This document shows, in pieces, positions 11,671 through 20,443 of a stretch of DNA of 64,000 nt. Origin of the DNA: Lutimaribacter salitolerans (GTDB lineage Bacteria > Pseudomonadota > Alphaproteobacteria > Rhodobacterales > Rhodobacteraceae). The notes beneath the pieces were generated by a model. That model saw nothing but the letters and a program-made list of their open reading frames with translations, ran no database searches and was not told where the DNA came from. Location: NCBI RefSeq assembly GCF_042677865.1, contig NZ_JBHUDD010000050.1, positions 49,009-113,008 of the forward strand. The letters are read 5' to 3'. Within the stretch, counting starts at the first letter, position 1. Each line of letters opens with the position of its first letter. The position numbers and the translations under genes are program-made.

Positions 11671-11888
11671 TGCTGTCTCCGGTGGCAGGCAGGGATGTGG
11701 GGTGGCGCGGTCAAGGTGCGGGGCCGGTCGGGGCTGCGCAACCCCTGTGTCATGTGCGTCACGGGATGGTGAGGCGCGGTCAAGTTGCGTGACAGAGTCA
11801 ACTTAATCTGGATCATTGCGGGAATCTGCCAGCGCAGCTAGCCTGACCTCGGAGCGTGGGAACAGCCGAACCCATAGGGGACAAAGCC

Positions 11889-12092
11889 ATGTTGCAACAG
11901 AACAACCAGCCGCAGGATCGGGGCGGGGAGGCCTGGATCCTTTTTCGTCCCGGTCTGGTCCTGCCGCCACCGCCCTTGCCGGAGCCGATTTGCGACTGCC
12001 ATTCCGTCGGCGATCGCGTGATAAGGCGCGTCGTCGAGGACCGCGTGCTGCCGGAACTTCTGGCCCGCTTTCGTCAGCGCGGGCAGGGCTAG
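11889..12092 (+). CDS. hypothetical small protein
   Basis: A 67-residue reading frame starting MLQQNNQPQDRGGEAWILF, with a proline run (LPPPPLPEP), a CDC motif and a charged C-terminus (RVVEDRVLPELLARFRQRG). I do not recognise a family. Third codon positions are almost all G or C, as in genuine genes here, and a purine-rich AGGGGACA precedes the ATG. A longer minus-strand frame overlaps it but has no comparable support. Confidence 0.45.
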   Translation: MLQQNNQPQDRGGEAWILFRPGLVLPPPPLPEPICDCHSVGDRVIRRVVEDRVLPELLARFRQRGQG

Positions 12093-12128
12093 GAACGACG
12101 GGGTCACGCCCCCGGCGCCTGTCGCGGG

Positions 12129-12168
12129 CTGTCATGCAACTGTCCCGAAAGTGTCACCGGACTGTTGC
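12129..12168 (+). promoter_or_regulatory. PhoB-type operator: four heptamers at 11-bp spacing
   Basis: Four heptamers occur at an exact 11-base step: CTGTCAT (12129), CTGTCCC (12140), GTGTCAC (12151) and CTGTTGC (12162). The first pair matches the Pho-box consensus CTGTCAT-N4-CTGTCAT well. A weak -10-like TACGAG follows at 12176-12181 and the phosphodiesterase start lies at 12215. This arrangement predicts PhoB-dependent, phosphate-starvation induction of that gene. Confidence 0.7.
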
Positions 12169-12214
12169 AAGCTGCTACGAGTGCTGGCGGACAACACTCG
12201 ATGGGAGAGATCAC

Positions 12215-13447
12215 ATGCTTATCAAGCCGATGCTGGCCCTGTGCGTGGCGTCCACAGCGATTGCCGGTGCCGCGATGGCCGAAGGCACCACCTATGGCCC
12301 GCGCCCGTTCTACCTGATCGACCGGATGCACGATGGCCCGCTGAAGGAAAAGCTGGCAAGCTGCACCGGCCAGGCGCCTTCGATGTCGAAATTTTCAATC
12401 GGGCACCGTGGCGCGCCTTTGCAGTTTCCCGAGCATACGGTCGAGTCCAATGTCGCTGCCGCGCGCATGGGCGCGGGTATCTTGGAATGCGACGTGACCT
12501 TTACCGCCGACAAGGAGCTGGTCTGCCGACACGCCCAGAACGATCTGCACACCACTACCGACATCCTGGCCACCGATCTGGCCACGAAATGCACCAAGCC
12601 GTTCAGCCCGGCCTCGGGCAACCGGAATGCCAGCGCCGAGTGCCGCGCCAGCGACATCACCCTTGCCGAGTTCCGAACGCTGACGGCCAAGATGGATGCC
12701 GCCAACACCAAGGGCACGACCGTGGCCGAGTACATGGACGGCACGGCAGGCTGGCGCACCGACCTGTATTCGGTTCAGGACGGCACCTTGATGACCCATG
12801 CGGAATCGATTGCCCTGTTCGACAGCCTGGGCGCCGATTTCACGCCCGAGCTCAAAAGCGCCTCGGTCGACATGCCCCATGACGGGTTCAGCCAGGCCGA
12901 TTATGCGCAAAAGATGATCGACGACTACAAGGCCGCCGGAATCGATCCTGCCCGTGTCTGGGTGCAGTCGTTCGATCTGGACGATGTAAAATACTGGATC
13001 GAGAACGAGCCGGAGTTCGGCGCGCAGGCGGTCTATCTGGACGACCGCTATGCCGAGTCGGACGAGGACGAGGGCCTGATCGATTACATGGACCCGGCGA
13101 CCTTCAAGCCGACCATGCAGGAACTGGCGGACATGGGCGTGAAATACATCGCACCGCCGATGTGGATGCTGCTGACGCTGGACGACGCGGGCAACATGGT
13201 GGCCAGCCCCTATGCGACCGAGGCGCAGGCCGCGGGCTTGAACGTCATCACTTGGACACTGGAACCCTCGGGGCCGTTGATCAACGGCGGCGGCTGGTAC
13301 TTCCAGTCTGTCAGAGAGGCCATCGACACCGATGGCGACTATTTCACCATCCTGCACGCCCTGCGCGAAGAGGCCGGTGTCGTGGGGGTGTTCAGCGACT
13401 GGCCCGCGACCGTGACCTATTATGCCAACTGCATCGGTCTGGACTGA
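12215..13447 (+). CDS. secreted glycerophosphodiester phosphodiesterase
   Basis: A 410-residue protein with a signal peptide (MLIKPMLALCVASTAIAGAAMA) and a GDPD domain. The catalytic HRG appears as GHRGAPLQFPEHT, followed by the ECDVTFTADKELVCRH segment with acidic metal ligands and the His general base, and by an ELK motif. These enzymes hydrolyse glycerophosphodiesters to glycerol-3-phosphate and an alcohol; the signal peptide puts this one in the periplasm. GGAGAG lies just upstream of the ATG at 12215. The Pho-box array upstream fits a role in phosphate scavenging from lipid headgroups. Confidence 0.92.
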   Translation: MLIKPMLALCVASTAIAGAAMAEGTTYGPRPFYLIDRMHDGPLKEKLASCTGQAPSMSKFSIGHRGAPLQFPEHTVESNVAAARMGAGILECDVTFTADKELVCRHAQNDLHTTTDILATDLATKCTKPFSPASGNRNASAECRASDITLAEFRTLTAKMDAANTKGTTVAEYMDGTAGWRTDLYSVQDGTLMTHAESIALFDSLGADFTPELKSASVDMPHDGFSQADYAQKMIDDYKAAGIDPARVWVQSFDLDDVKYWIENEPEFGAQAVYLDDRYAESDEDEGLIDYMDPATFKPTMQELADMGVKYIAPPMWMLLTLDDAGNMVASPYATEAQAAGLNVITWTLEPSGPLINGGGWYFQSVREAIDTDGDYFTILHALREEAGVVGVFSDWPATVTYYANCIGLD

Positions 13448-13453
13448 GACGAT

Positions 13454-13512
13454 CGGGTGGGCGCGCTTTTGCGGGTGCGCCCACCCGCCCACTCGCACCC
13501 GCAAAAGCGCGC
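13454..13512. repeat. overlapping inverted repeats after the phosphodiesterase gene
   Basis: Two mutually exclusive hairpins. One pairs 13454-13464 (CGGGTGGGCGC) with 13477-13487. The other pairs a perfect 19-base arm 13461-13479 with 13494-13512 across a 14-base loop. No T-run follows, so it is not a textbook terminator. Confidence 0.75.
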
Positions 13513-13549
13513 GTGCCTGCGCCTGAGGTGTGTGCAGGTCGCGAGTGCG

Positions 13550-13591
13550 GGAGCCTCCGGCGGGAGTTTGTCTAGCAAGATGAAGCAGGGG
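13550..13591 (+). repeat. intergenic repeat element, copy B
   Basis: Begins GGAGCCTCCGGCGGG exactly as copy A (5720), diverges in the middle (AGTTTGTCTAGCAAGATGAAG), and closes with CAGGGGTC as copy A does. It lies between the inverted repeats and the HODM gene, about 38 bases before its start. Confidence 0.7.
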
Positions 13592-13628
13592 TCTTTTCCT
13601 TGGCGGCGCACGGCGCTAATCCTGTCGC

Positions 13629-14363
13629 ATGATCCTGCAATCGCACATCCCCTATGACGTTTCGCCCAAGGCGCTGCCCGGCATGGCCCCGATGGCCCCA
13701 GATGACTGGATTTGGGTCGATGACGCCTTTGGCCCGCAGATGGTCGAGCGGGCTCGGCTGCTGACGGATCGGCGCGATGATGTGCTGGCGCTGGATGACA
13801 GCGCGCGGCCGGCGGCAGACGAGTTGCTGGAGACCATTATGGAGCATCTTGATGCCCATCCCGATTACACGGTTTGCGGCGCGCAGGTGATCCGCCCCGA
13901 TGGCGTGACCGTGGCGGTGGACCGGCGCGATCCGATGGGCACGTTGGGCATCCTGGTGCAGCAGGATCTGTGCATTTTGCAAAAACAGGGCGACGAGCAT
14001 GTGCTGACCGGCGCTGTCTTGTGCTTTCCGTCCTACTGGACCCTGTCCGAAAAGATCATGCGCCCGATGGTGCGCATCCATCTTCCGGTCGACATGTATG
14101 ATGACAACATCGCCCGCCGCGTGCAGCGGCTGTTTGACGGGATCAAGCCGGGCCGCCCGATGTGGCGGTTCAATGCGCATCTGTATGATGATCCGACCTT
14201 GTTCACGCCCCGGCGCGAGGCCGATCGCTATCCGCGTGCACACAACCCCGAAGGCGCCTATCTGCGCAGCGAACGGCAGACCCTGTGGCGCCTGCCCGAG
14301 ACCGGCGCGGTGATCTTTGGCATCCATACCTTCATGGTGCGGCGCAAGACCGCCGCGACCTGA
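13629..14363 (+). CDS. heme-dependent oxidative N-demethylase family protein (DUF3445)
   Basis: A 244-residue protein matching the HODM/DUF3445 family: the DAHPDY region, a conserved VLCFPSYWTLSEK segment, IHLPVDMYDDNIARRV, a WRFNAHLYDDP motif and the C-terminal RSERQTLWRLPETGAVIFGIHT block. Characterised members bind heme and oxidatively N-demethylate dimethylamine in roseobacters. Whether this copy acts on dimethylamine cannot be told; no trimethylamine or DMA pathway genes are nearby. Confidence 0.88.
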   Translation: MILQSHIPYDVSPKALPGMAPMAPDDWIWVDDAFGPQMVERARLLTDRRDDVLALDDSARPAADELLETIMEHLDAHPDYTVCGAQVIRPDGVTVAVDRRDPMGTLGILVQQDLCILQKQGDEHVLTGAVLCFPSYWTLSEKIMRPMVRIHLPVDMYDDNIARRVQRLFDGIKPGRPMWRFNAHLYDDPTLFTPRREADRYPRAHNPEGAYLRSERQTLWRLPETGAVIFGIHTFMVRRKTAAT

Positions 14364-14387
14364 CCGGCAGGCCGCGACGGCGTGGCA

Positions 14388-14837
14388 TCAGTCGGTGTGC
14401 AGAACCACATGCGGCTGACCATCCGACGTGTGTTCAGGCGTCACGCCCTGGCCGTTCACGGTACAGCGCACCTGACGACGCAGGTTGCTGAGCCCGGCAA
14501 AGGGGATCACGTCAACAGGCGCGTCAAAGACCAGCACCAAGCGCCAGAAGCCGCCGCTGGCCTGGTCGACCGCCTTGATCCGTCCAGCAAAGGGCTGGCC
14601 AAGATAGAGGCCGGACACACGTTGCCCGATCTGCCAGCGTGGTGTCGGGCCGGATGTTTCCGGGGCCGCGGCCGACAGGGTGTTCCAGTCGCGAAAGCCC
14701 CATTGGCGGGCCAGCGCCTCGAGTGCGGCGGCGTGGCTGAGAGGCGTGCCGCCTTGTGTCATTGTCTCGCGCAGGCGCCGCGCCTGTTGCTTGAGTTGCG
14801 CGCGCGTCGGCACGGGGGGCGAAAGTGTCGGGGTCAT
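14388..14837 (-). CDS. small protein with glyoxalase-related N-terminal motif
   Basis: A 149-residue cytoplasmic protein. Residues 10-55 (RAQLKQQARRLR...HAAALEALARQWGFRDWNTLSA) carry the helical 'aLE.lA...G..dWNtL' pattern found at the N-terminus of proteins annotated as glyoxalase superfamily (Glyoxalase_8-like). The remaining beta-rich part has no visible metal-binding glyoxalase residues. The ATG at 14837 has AGGAG seven bases upstream; a start seven codons earlier is less likely. Function unknown. Confidence 0.7.
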   Translation of the reverse strand: MTPTLSPPVPTRAQLKQQARRLRETMTQGGTPLSHAAALEALARQWGFRDWNTLSAAAPETSGPTPRWQIGQRVSGLYLGQPFAGRIKAVDQASGGFWRLVLVFDAPVDVIPFAGLSNLRRQVRCTVNGQGVTPEHTSDGQPHVVLHTD

Positions 14838-15025
14838 ATCCCATCTCCTGCGGGTCATCTGACGGTAAACGGGGTTCGCATTGCCGTCCGGTCACGACCC
14901 TTGCACAGGTTGGGACAGGAGAGAGAGTGCAGGGCTTCACCATGGCCAGAGGCCTGCGAACGGCCGGAGCCTGCATCCAGGCTGATCAGATGGGCAACCA
15001 TCGCCCCGCTGTCAAGACCGCGGTG

Positions 15026-15817
15026 TCACCCGTCGATCTGTGCGCCCATGATCGATAGCGATTCCTGATAGACCGAGGCCGCGTTCCAGGTCTTGAGCAC
15101 CTCGTAGTTATGCGTGCCCTTGTTGTACGGCTGGCCGGGCCGCCAGCCTTTCTGGCGCAGGTAATTGGCGGTCGAGGCCAGCGCATCGGCCTGATTGTAG
15201 AAATCCACCCGGCCATCGCCATTGGCGTCCACGCCATAGGTGATCGCGTTGCCCGGCAGGAACTGGGTATGGCCCAGCTCGCCATGCTTTGCCCCCTTGG
15301 TGGCGGCGGTGATCGATCCCTGATCCACCAGTCTCAGCGCGCCAAGCGCGTGCGGAATGAAGAACTCGGACCGGCGGCAATCAAAGGCCAAAGTGACGAT
15401 GGCCGACACCACGGAACTGTCGCCCATGAAGCGGCCAAAGCCGGTTTCCATCCCGTGAATGGCAATGATCACGCCTGCCGGCACGCCGAACCGCTGCTCG
15501 AGCGCGGTGTAGAATGCGGCGTCGCGTGCCTTGCGCTCGCGCCCCTGCCGCACGATGGTCGTCGCCCCGCGGATTTCAATGAATTTGTCGAGGGAATAGC
15601 GAAAGCTTTTTTGGTTGCGGTCGGCGGCGATCGTGCCGGTGGCGTATTGTGCGTTGGCCAGGGCCTGCAACCCGCGCTGGCCAACGCCCGCCCGCTGCGC
15701 GCTTTGTGCGAAACTGGCCTTCCACGCGTCGAAGCCGGCAGATCTGTTGCCGCATTGCGCCGCCCATGAGGGCAGCGCAACAAGGCTTAGGGCGATGCTG
15801 AACAGCACGTGACGCAT
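15026..15817 (-). CDS. lytic murein transglycosylase (MltB/SltB type)
   Basis: A 263-residue exported protein with signal peptide (MRHVLFSIALSLVALPSWAA). The GH103-like domain shows the catalytic Glu in HGMETGFGRF and the HGELGHTQFLPGNAITYGVD block that corresponds to the conserved GAMGxxQFMPSS region, followed by an EF-hand-like DANGDGRVDF loop. It cleaves peptidoglycan with 1,6-anhydro product formation in the periplasm. No lipobox is present, so it is probably soluble. Confidence 0.92.
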   Translation of the reverse strand: MRHVLFSIALSLVALPSWAAQCGNRSAGFDAWKASFAQSAQRAGVGQRGLQALANAQYATGTIAADRNQKSFRYSLDKFIEIRGATTIVRQGRERKARDAAFYTALEQRFGVPAGVIIAIHGMETGFGRFMGDSSVVSAIVTLAFDCRRSEFFIPHALGALRLVDQGSITAATKGAKHGELGHTQFLPGNAITYGVDANGDGRVDFYNQADALASTANYLRQKGWRPGQPYNKGTHNYEVLKTWNAASVYQESLSIMGAQIDG

Positions 15818-15936
15818 GGGGGTACCCTTTTTTGACCGATTTGAACCGCGAATTTACGATCCGAGGTTAGCGTCAAACCGGCTGCGGCGTAAAGCGTCGT
15901 AAAGCCGGTGCCGTGGTTTTCCCTTTTGCGCCGCCC

Positions 15937-16842
15937 TTAGAACAGCGACACGAGCGAAGCCGCCATGGCCGGTTCGAAGTAGAGGGACATCCCCCCGACA
16001 AACCCCATCACCAGCGAGGCCGCGCGCAGGTTTTCCCCCTTGGTCAGGTTGTGGGCCATCAACGGCAGGGCCACCGGCAGCGACACCGTGGCCACGCAAA
16101 GCGAGACCGCCCATGTGGCCACGCGCTCGGGCGTGCCGGGCAGTCCTGCGGCCTTGCGCATTGCGTCGATCTCGTCAGGGCTGGCGGGTTGGCGCAGGAT
16201 GTGGGCCAGATGCGTCTCGTAGCTTTGGACATGCGCATCCGCCTTGCGGGCGGGACCCTTGCGATAGGGCCGTTGCCTTGGGGCGGCCTTGGCCTGCGGT
16301 CGGATCCGCCGGGGGCGGATATCCTGTGGCGCCTGCCCGGGCATGACGCTGGCGCGGGCCAGACCGGGCTTTGGCCGCGCGGTGTGCGTACTGGCGCTGC
16401 GGGTCACCCGGCGCGGCGCGATGCGACAGGCCGGTGTCGCGTCATCGGGGCAAAGCGCATCGACGAAATCACGCGCCGGGATGCGCAGCCCGCTTTGCAT
16501 CCAGTCGACCGACGTCACACGCAGCGCGGCAAGCAGAGGGCGCAGCACGTTGATCAAAAGCGCCTGCAGTGCGGGTGTGTCGGCCTCTTCCAGAACATCC
16601 GCATTGCCCAGGCTGATCACCAGCTGCGCCTCGGTTTCGGTTGTCATCCACTTGGCGCGCAACTCCAGATCGGCAGTGTGCAGACACAGGCCTGAGGCGT
16701 CATTTGCGTGGATGCGCGGGTCTGGCAGGCCATTGGCCTGCAAGGTGTAGCGGAGAATTTCGGACAAGGCGTCCATATGCACTCGGTCACGGGGGGCCAC
16801 GTACAATGTGGTTACGATCATCGGTAACTGAAAGTCGAACAT
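15937..16842 (-). CDS. unknown protein with C-terminal membrane helices
   Basis: A 301-residue protein I cannot assign. Residues 1-130 form a folded domain (MFDFQLPMIVTTLYVAPRD... ending LRVTSVDWMQSGLRIPARDF). Residues 130-215 are a basic, proline-rich linker, and about 230-300 hold one or two hydrophobic segments (WAVSLCVATVSLPVALPLMA and AASLVMGFVGGMSLYF). The domain resembles the N-terminal domain of the gene at 17771 in its order of elements, especially the leucine-rich helix followed by 'V(D/V)W/H-x2-S-x-L-x-R-x-(D/E)'. AGGTAG precedes the ATG at 16842. It is divergent from the PAS-LuxR gene. Confidence 0.7.
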   Translation of the reverse strand: MFDFQLPMIVTTLYVAPRDRVHMDALSEILRYTLQANGLPDPRIHANDASGLCLHTADLELRAKWMTTETEAQLVISLGNADVLEEADTPALQALLINVLRPLLAALRVTSVDWMQSGLRIPARDFVDALCPDDATPACRIAPRRVTRSASTHTARPKPGLARASVMPGQAPQDIRPRRIRPQAKAAPRQRPYRKGPARKADAHVQSYETHLAHILRQPASPDEIDAMRKAAGLPGTPERVATWAVSLCVATVSLPVALPLMAHNLTKGENLRAASLVMGFVGGMSLYFEPAMAASLVSLF

Positions 16843-17151
16843 TGGCTCTACCTTTCGTTGCGATCTACAGCCCTGGGTTGGGCTGGGAATTTGACCATGA
16901 CTCGCAATAGCGGCATAACCTTGACGACAGGATTGGCCGAAAACCACAGGATTTTAACCATTTGCCACATGGTCGCCACAATTCGGCATCGTTCTGCGCC
17001 CGTCGCGTGATGGCCCAGATAATGCAACCGATTCGCGAATTTGGCTGACCCCGCTGCGGTACGGGCAGGCAGGCGCGCACGTTGCGACCGGATGCGTTGC
17101 ACGATAGGGTTTGGCCGCGGGATCGACCCGGGCACAATGGCAAGGACCGTC
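16843..17151. other. divergent intergenic region
   Basis: This 309-base gap separates the unknown membrane protein (leftward) from the PAS-LuxR regulator (rightward) and must carry both promoters. It is less GC-rich than its surroundings and holds a perfect 10-base palindrome, ATTCGCGAAT (17031-17040), about 110 bases before the regulator start. I see no convincing -35/-10 pair and no RNA gene. Confidence 0.5.
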
Positions 17152-17766
17152 ATGAACGGCGCAGATGTAGAGGACAGTTATCGCGACGGCGTCTTTGGCG
17201 AACTGGCGTTCCTGCACGCGCCTGTCGGGCTGGTGGTGACGGAAAACCGCGTGATCCGGGATTGCAACCTGATGTTCGCGCGCATGTTCGGCTATGGTCG
17301 TGCCGACCTGCGTGACCAGTTGTTCGCGATCCTGTATCCCAGCCAGGAAGAATTCGTGAACATCCGCAGCCGGGGCATCAAGGAGTTGCGCGAAACCAAC
17401 GCCTATTGGGACGAGCGCGTGATGATGCGGTCCTGCGGCGCGCTGTTCTGGTGCCGGGTGCGCGGTCATTCCTTTACCCCGGACGAGCCGCTGACGCGCG
17501 CGGTCTGGTCCTTTGCCGATCTGTCAGATGCGCGGCCCTATCAGCCGCTGACCCGGCGCGAACGCGAGGTGATGTCGTTGCTGGGCGAGGGCAAGACCAG
17601 CAAGGAAATCGCCCGCGTGCTGAACCTGTCCTTTCGCACGGTCGAGGTGCATCGCGGCAGGCTGATGCGGAAGTTCGGCGTGCGCAATACCGCCGGTCTG
17701 TTTCAGGCGCTGGGGGGGCTTGGCGGCACGCATATGGTGCCGCATGGCAGCGTGCCCGAGGGCTGA
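17152..17766 (+). CDS. PAS-domain LuxR-family transcriptional regulator
   Basis: A 204-residue regulator. Residues 12-125 form a PAS domain (HAPVGLVVTENRVIRDCNLMF...), and residues 132-185 are a LuxR/GerE helix-turn-helix (LTRREREVMSLLGEGKTSKEIA...TVEVHRGRLMRKFGV). There is no receiver domain, so the signal is probably sensed by the PAS domain. The start at 17152 was chosen because AAGGA lies five bases upstream; an in-frame ATG at 17137 lacks a ribosome site. It lies between two related unknown genes on the other strand, four bases from the stop of the next one. Confidence 0.88.
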   Translation: MNGADVEDSYRDGVFGELAFLHAPVGLVVTENRVIRDCNLMFARMFGYGRADLRDQLFAILYPSQEEFVNIRSRGIKELRETNAYWDERVMMRSCGALFWCRVRGHSFTPDEPLTRAVWSFADLSDARPYQPLTRREREVMSLLGEGKTSKEIARVLNLSFRTVEVHRGRLMRKFGVRNTAGLFQALGGLGGTHMVPHGSVPEG

Positions 17767-17770
17767 GGCG

Positions 17771-18829
17771 TCAGTTGCGCGGGCCGACCGCCGCGCGGAT
17801 CATCTCGGACTGGCTCTCGAACCACTGGCCCGCCAGATGGCTGATCAGCAGATAGGCGGCGATGCCCGCAATCGTGATCAATCCGTTGGGTGACAGGGCA
17901 AAGCGGCCGATCCGCGAAGCAATCTGCGCCATCAACCCGGATTCGTGCGTGACGGGGCGCCTGGGCCGCGGGGTCAGTTCCGACAGGTCCACGACCCGGG
18001 GTGGCGGGGCGTCCGGGTCGGGCCAGTCACCCAGGCCGATCAGGATGCGGCCATCCGGGCCACCGTGACGGATGAAGATGCCATCGTGCGTCGGATGGCG
18101 CAGATGCGCGCCATCGTCCAGCCGGAAGACACCGCCGACATGATCGCGCAAAAGCGAGGTCAGCAGGGTCAGGCCGTCATGCAGGGGCAGGGTGGATGGC
18201 ACCAGCATCACCGTCTTGTCGCAAAACCGTTCGGCCCCGATAAGGATCAGGCCAAGCGGCGGCAAAATGCCCGCGATGGTGGGCACCTGGGCCGAGGCAA
18301 TCGGCAGGGGATGCAGGCACAACGCAATGGGCAGCGTCATTTCCGAGGTGGCCAGCACCTCGGACCGGGTGAACAGCATGTCCGACAGCGGCATGTGCAC
18401 GACCACATCCGCGTCCGCGTCGATCAGGATCAGCAGCGCGCGATGCAGCACGACCAGTTGCATCGGCCAGGGCAGGGTGCCGTCGTCGTCCTGCGTGGCG
18501 GTGGTGGTGACGGTCAGCTCCATATACCAAGCGTGCCGCGCCACCTGATCCGGCAGATCGCCGGGCTTTATGGCCATGAACGGGGCGTTCAACGCCGCGG
18601 CAAGGGCAGGCATTGGGCAGGGGATATCGACCATACGCAGGCGCAGGGACACAAGCGGGTGGGCGAACACATGCGCGCCTGCGTCATCCTGCCCCATGTC
18701 CTGTAAAGACAGCTGCACACGGGCCAGGGCGTCATTCAGACGCGCGGCAAACCCTGCCAGGTCAGGCAGGCCTGCATCCTTGGGGTACAACAGATGCGCC
18801 ACAAGCGGCGCGTCGGTCTGATCTGTCAT
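17771..18829 (-). CDS. unknown protein with C-terminal membrane anchor
   Basis: A 352-residue protein of unknown function. Two related alpha/beta stretches fill residues 1-290 (LVAHLLYPKDA...; WPMQLVVLHRALLILID...VVVHMPLSDMLFTRSEVL...), then a Pro/Arg-rich linker (PDPDAPPPRVVDLSELTPRPRRP) and a single membrane helix (LITIAGIAAYLLISHLAGQWF) close the protein, which predicts a cytoplasmic domain tethered to the membrane. The layout parallels the gene at 15937. The start could also be 18847; 18829 is preceded by GGAAAG. Confidence 0.7.
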   Translation of the reverse strand: MTDQTDAPLVAHLLYPKDAGLPDLAGFAARLNDALARVQLSLQDMGQDDAGAHVFAHPLVSLRLRMVDIPCPMPALAAALNAPFMAIKPGDLPDQVARHAWYMELTVTTTATQDDDGTLPWPMQLVVLHRALLILIDADADVVVHMPLSDMLFTRSEVLATSEMTLPIALCLHPLPIASAQVPTIAGILPPLGLILIGAERFCDKTVMLVPSTLPLHDGLTLLTSLLRDHVGGVFRLDDGAHLRHPTHDGIFIRHGGPDGRILIGLGDWPDPDAPPPRVVDLSELTPRPRRPVTHESGLMAQIASRIGRFALSPNGLITIAGIAAYLLISHLAGQWFESQSEMIRAAVGPRN

Positions 18830-18933
18830 CTGCGCGGTCTTTCCCATCGAGTCGGCGCGACACTGCGCGACAACCAAGGCAAAGACATGGCAAATCGCGC
18901 GCATTTGAATGAAACGCCGGATCGGGAATGCAA

Positions 18934-18960
18934 AAAGGGCCCCCGGATAGGAGGCCCTTT
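18934..18960 (-). terminator. intrinsic terminator downstream of glnA
   Basis: An 8-bp stem (AAAGGGCC / GGCCCTTT) with an 11-base loop, followed on the minus strand by five T. It lies just past the glnA stop. Confidence 0.85.
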
Positions 18961-18980
18961 CGCGCGGTCGCGTGACCGTA

Positions 18981-20384
18981 TCAGCAGCTGTAGTACATGC
19001 CGAACTCGACAGGGTGCGGCGTGTGCTCGTACAGCTCGATCTCTTCCATCTTCAGGTCGATGTAGCCATCGATCTGGTCCTTGGTAAAGACGTCACCGGC
19101 CAGCAGGAACTCGTGATCGGCCTTCAGGGCTTCCATCGCCTCGCGCAGCGACCCGCAGACGGTGGGGATGCCTTCCAGCTCTTCGGCGGGCAGGTCATAG
19201 AGGTTCTTGTCCATCGCCTCGCCCGGATCGATCTTGTTCTTGATCCCGTCCAGACCGGCCATCAGCAGTGCGGCAAAGCACAGGTAGGGGTTCGCCGACG
19301 GATCGGGGAAACGGGCCTCGACGCGCTTGGCCTTGGGGCTTTCGGTCCACGGAATACGCACGCAGCCCGAGCGGTTGCGGGCCGAGTAGGCGCGCAGAAC
19401 GGGCGCTTCGAACCCGGGGATCAGGCGCTTGTAGCTGTTGGTCGACGGGTTGGTGAAGGCGTTCAGCGTCTTGGCGTGCTTCAGGATGCCGCCGATGAAA
19501 TACAGCGCCTCCTGGCTCAGGTCGGCATACTTGTCGCCGGCGAACAGCGGCTTGCCGTCCTTCCAGATCGACATGTTGCAGTGCATGCCGGTGCCGTTGT
19601 CGCCATAGATCGGCTTGGGCATGAACGTCGCGGTCTTGCCATAGGCCTGCGCCACGTTGTGCACCACATACTTGTATTTCTGGATCTCGTCGGCCTGCTT
19701 TGTCAGCGTGCCAAAGATCAGGCCCAGCTCGTGCTGGCAGCTTGCGACCTCGTGGTGGTGCTTGTCGACCTTCATGCCGATGCGCTTCATCGTCGACAGC
19801 ATTTCCGACCGGATGTCCTGACCGTCATCGATCGGGTTCACCGGGAAATAGCCGCCCTTGACGCCGGGGCGATGGCCGGTGTTGCCCATCTCGTATTCGG
19901 TGTCGCTGTTCCATGATGCGTCAAGCGCATCAACTTCATACGATACCTTGTTGATCTTGTTCGAAAAACGTACGTCGTCGAACAGGAAAAACTCGGCCTC
20001 GGGGCCCCAGTAGGACACATCGCCGATGCCGGTGGACTTCAGATAGGCCTCGGCCTTTTCGGCGGTACCGCGCGGGTCGCGATCATAGGCTTCGCCGGTG
20101 TCGGGTTCGGCCACGGTGCAATGCAGGCACAGCGTCTTTTCGGCATAGAACGGATCGATATAGGCGCTTTCCAGGTCAGGCATCAGCTTCATGTCCGAGG
20201 CTTCGATCGACTTCCAGCCCGCGATGCTGGAACCGTCGAACATGAAGCCCTCTTCCAGGAAATCCTCATCGACCTGGTCCGACATCACCGTCACGTGCTG
20301 CAACTTGCCGCGCGGGTCGGTGAAGCGGATATCGACATACTCGATGTCCTCTTCCTTGATCATGGTCAGAACAGAGTTGCTCAT
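18981..20384 (-). CDS. glnA: glutamine synthetase type I
   Basis: A 467-residue GSI enzyme, full length. Diagnostic motifs are FDGSSIAGW near residue 49, KPIYGDNGTGMHCNMS (ATP region, about 257-272), the NRSG/RIPW loop around 337-346, and the adenylylation loop with Tyr396 in KNLYDLP. It makes glutamine from glutamate and ammonia and is expected to be controlled by GlnE adenylylation under PII. It follows glnB on the same strand after 59 bases, forming the usual glnBA operon. Confidence 0.98.
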   Translation of the reverse strand: MSNSVLTMIKEEDIEYVDIRFTDPRGKLQHVTVMSDQVDEDFLEEGFMFDGSSIAGWKSIEASDMKLMPDLESAYIDPFYAEKTLCLHCTVAEPDTGEAYDRDPRGTAEKAEAYLKSTGIGDVSYWGPEAEFFLFDDVRFSNKINKVSYEVDALDASWNSDTEYEMGNTGHRPGVKGGYFPVNPIDDGQDIRSEMLSTMKRIGMKVDKHHHEVASCQHELGLIFGTLTKQADEIQKYKYVVHNVAQAYGKTATFMPKPIYGDNGTGMHCNMSIWKDGKPLFAGDKYADLSQEALYFIGGILKHAKTLNAFTNPSTNSYKRLIPGFEAPVLRAYSARNRSGCVRIPWTESPKAKRVEARFPDPSANPYLCFAALLMAGLDGIKNKIDPGEAMDKNLYDLPAEELEGIPTVCGSLREAMEALKADHEFLLAGDVFTKDQIDGYIDLKMEEIELYEHTPHPVEFGMYYSC

Positions 20385-20443
20385 ACCGTTAAATCCCTTT
20401 CTGTCAGGTTATTGAACTGCCGCGTCTGTGCGCGACAGGTGGG

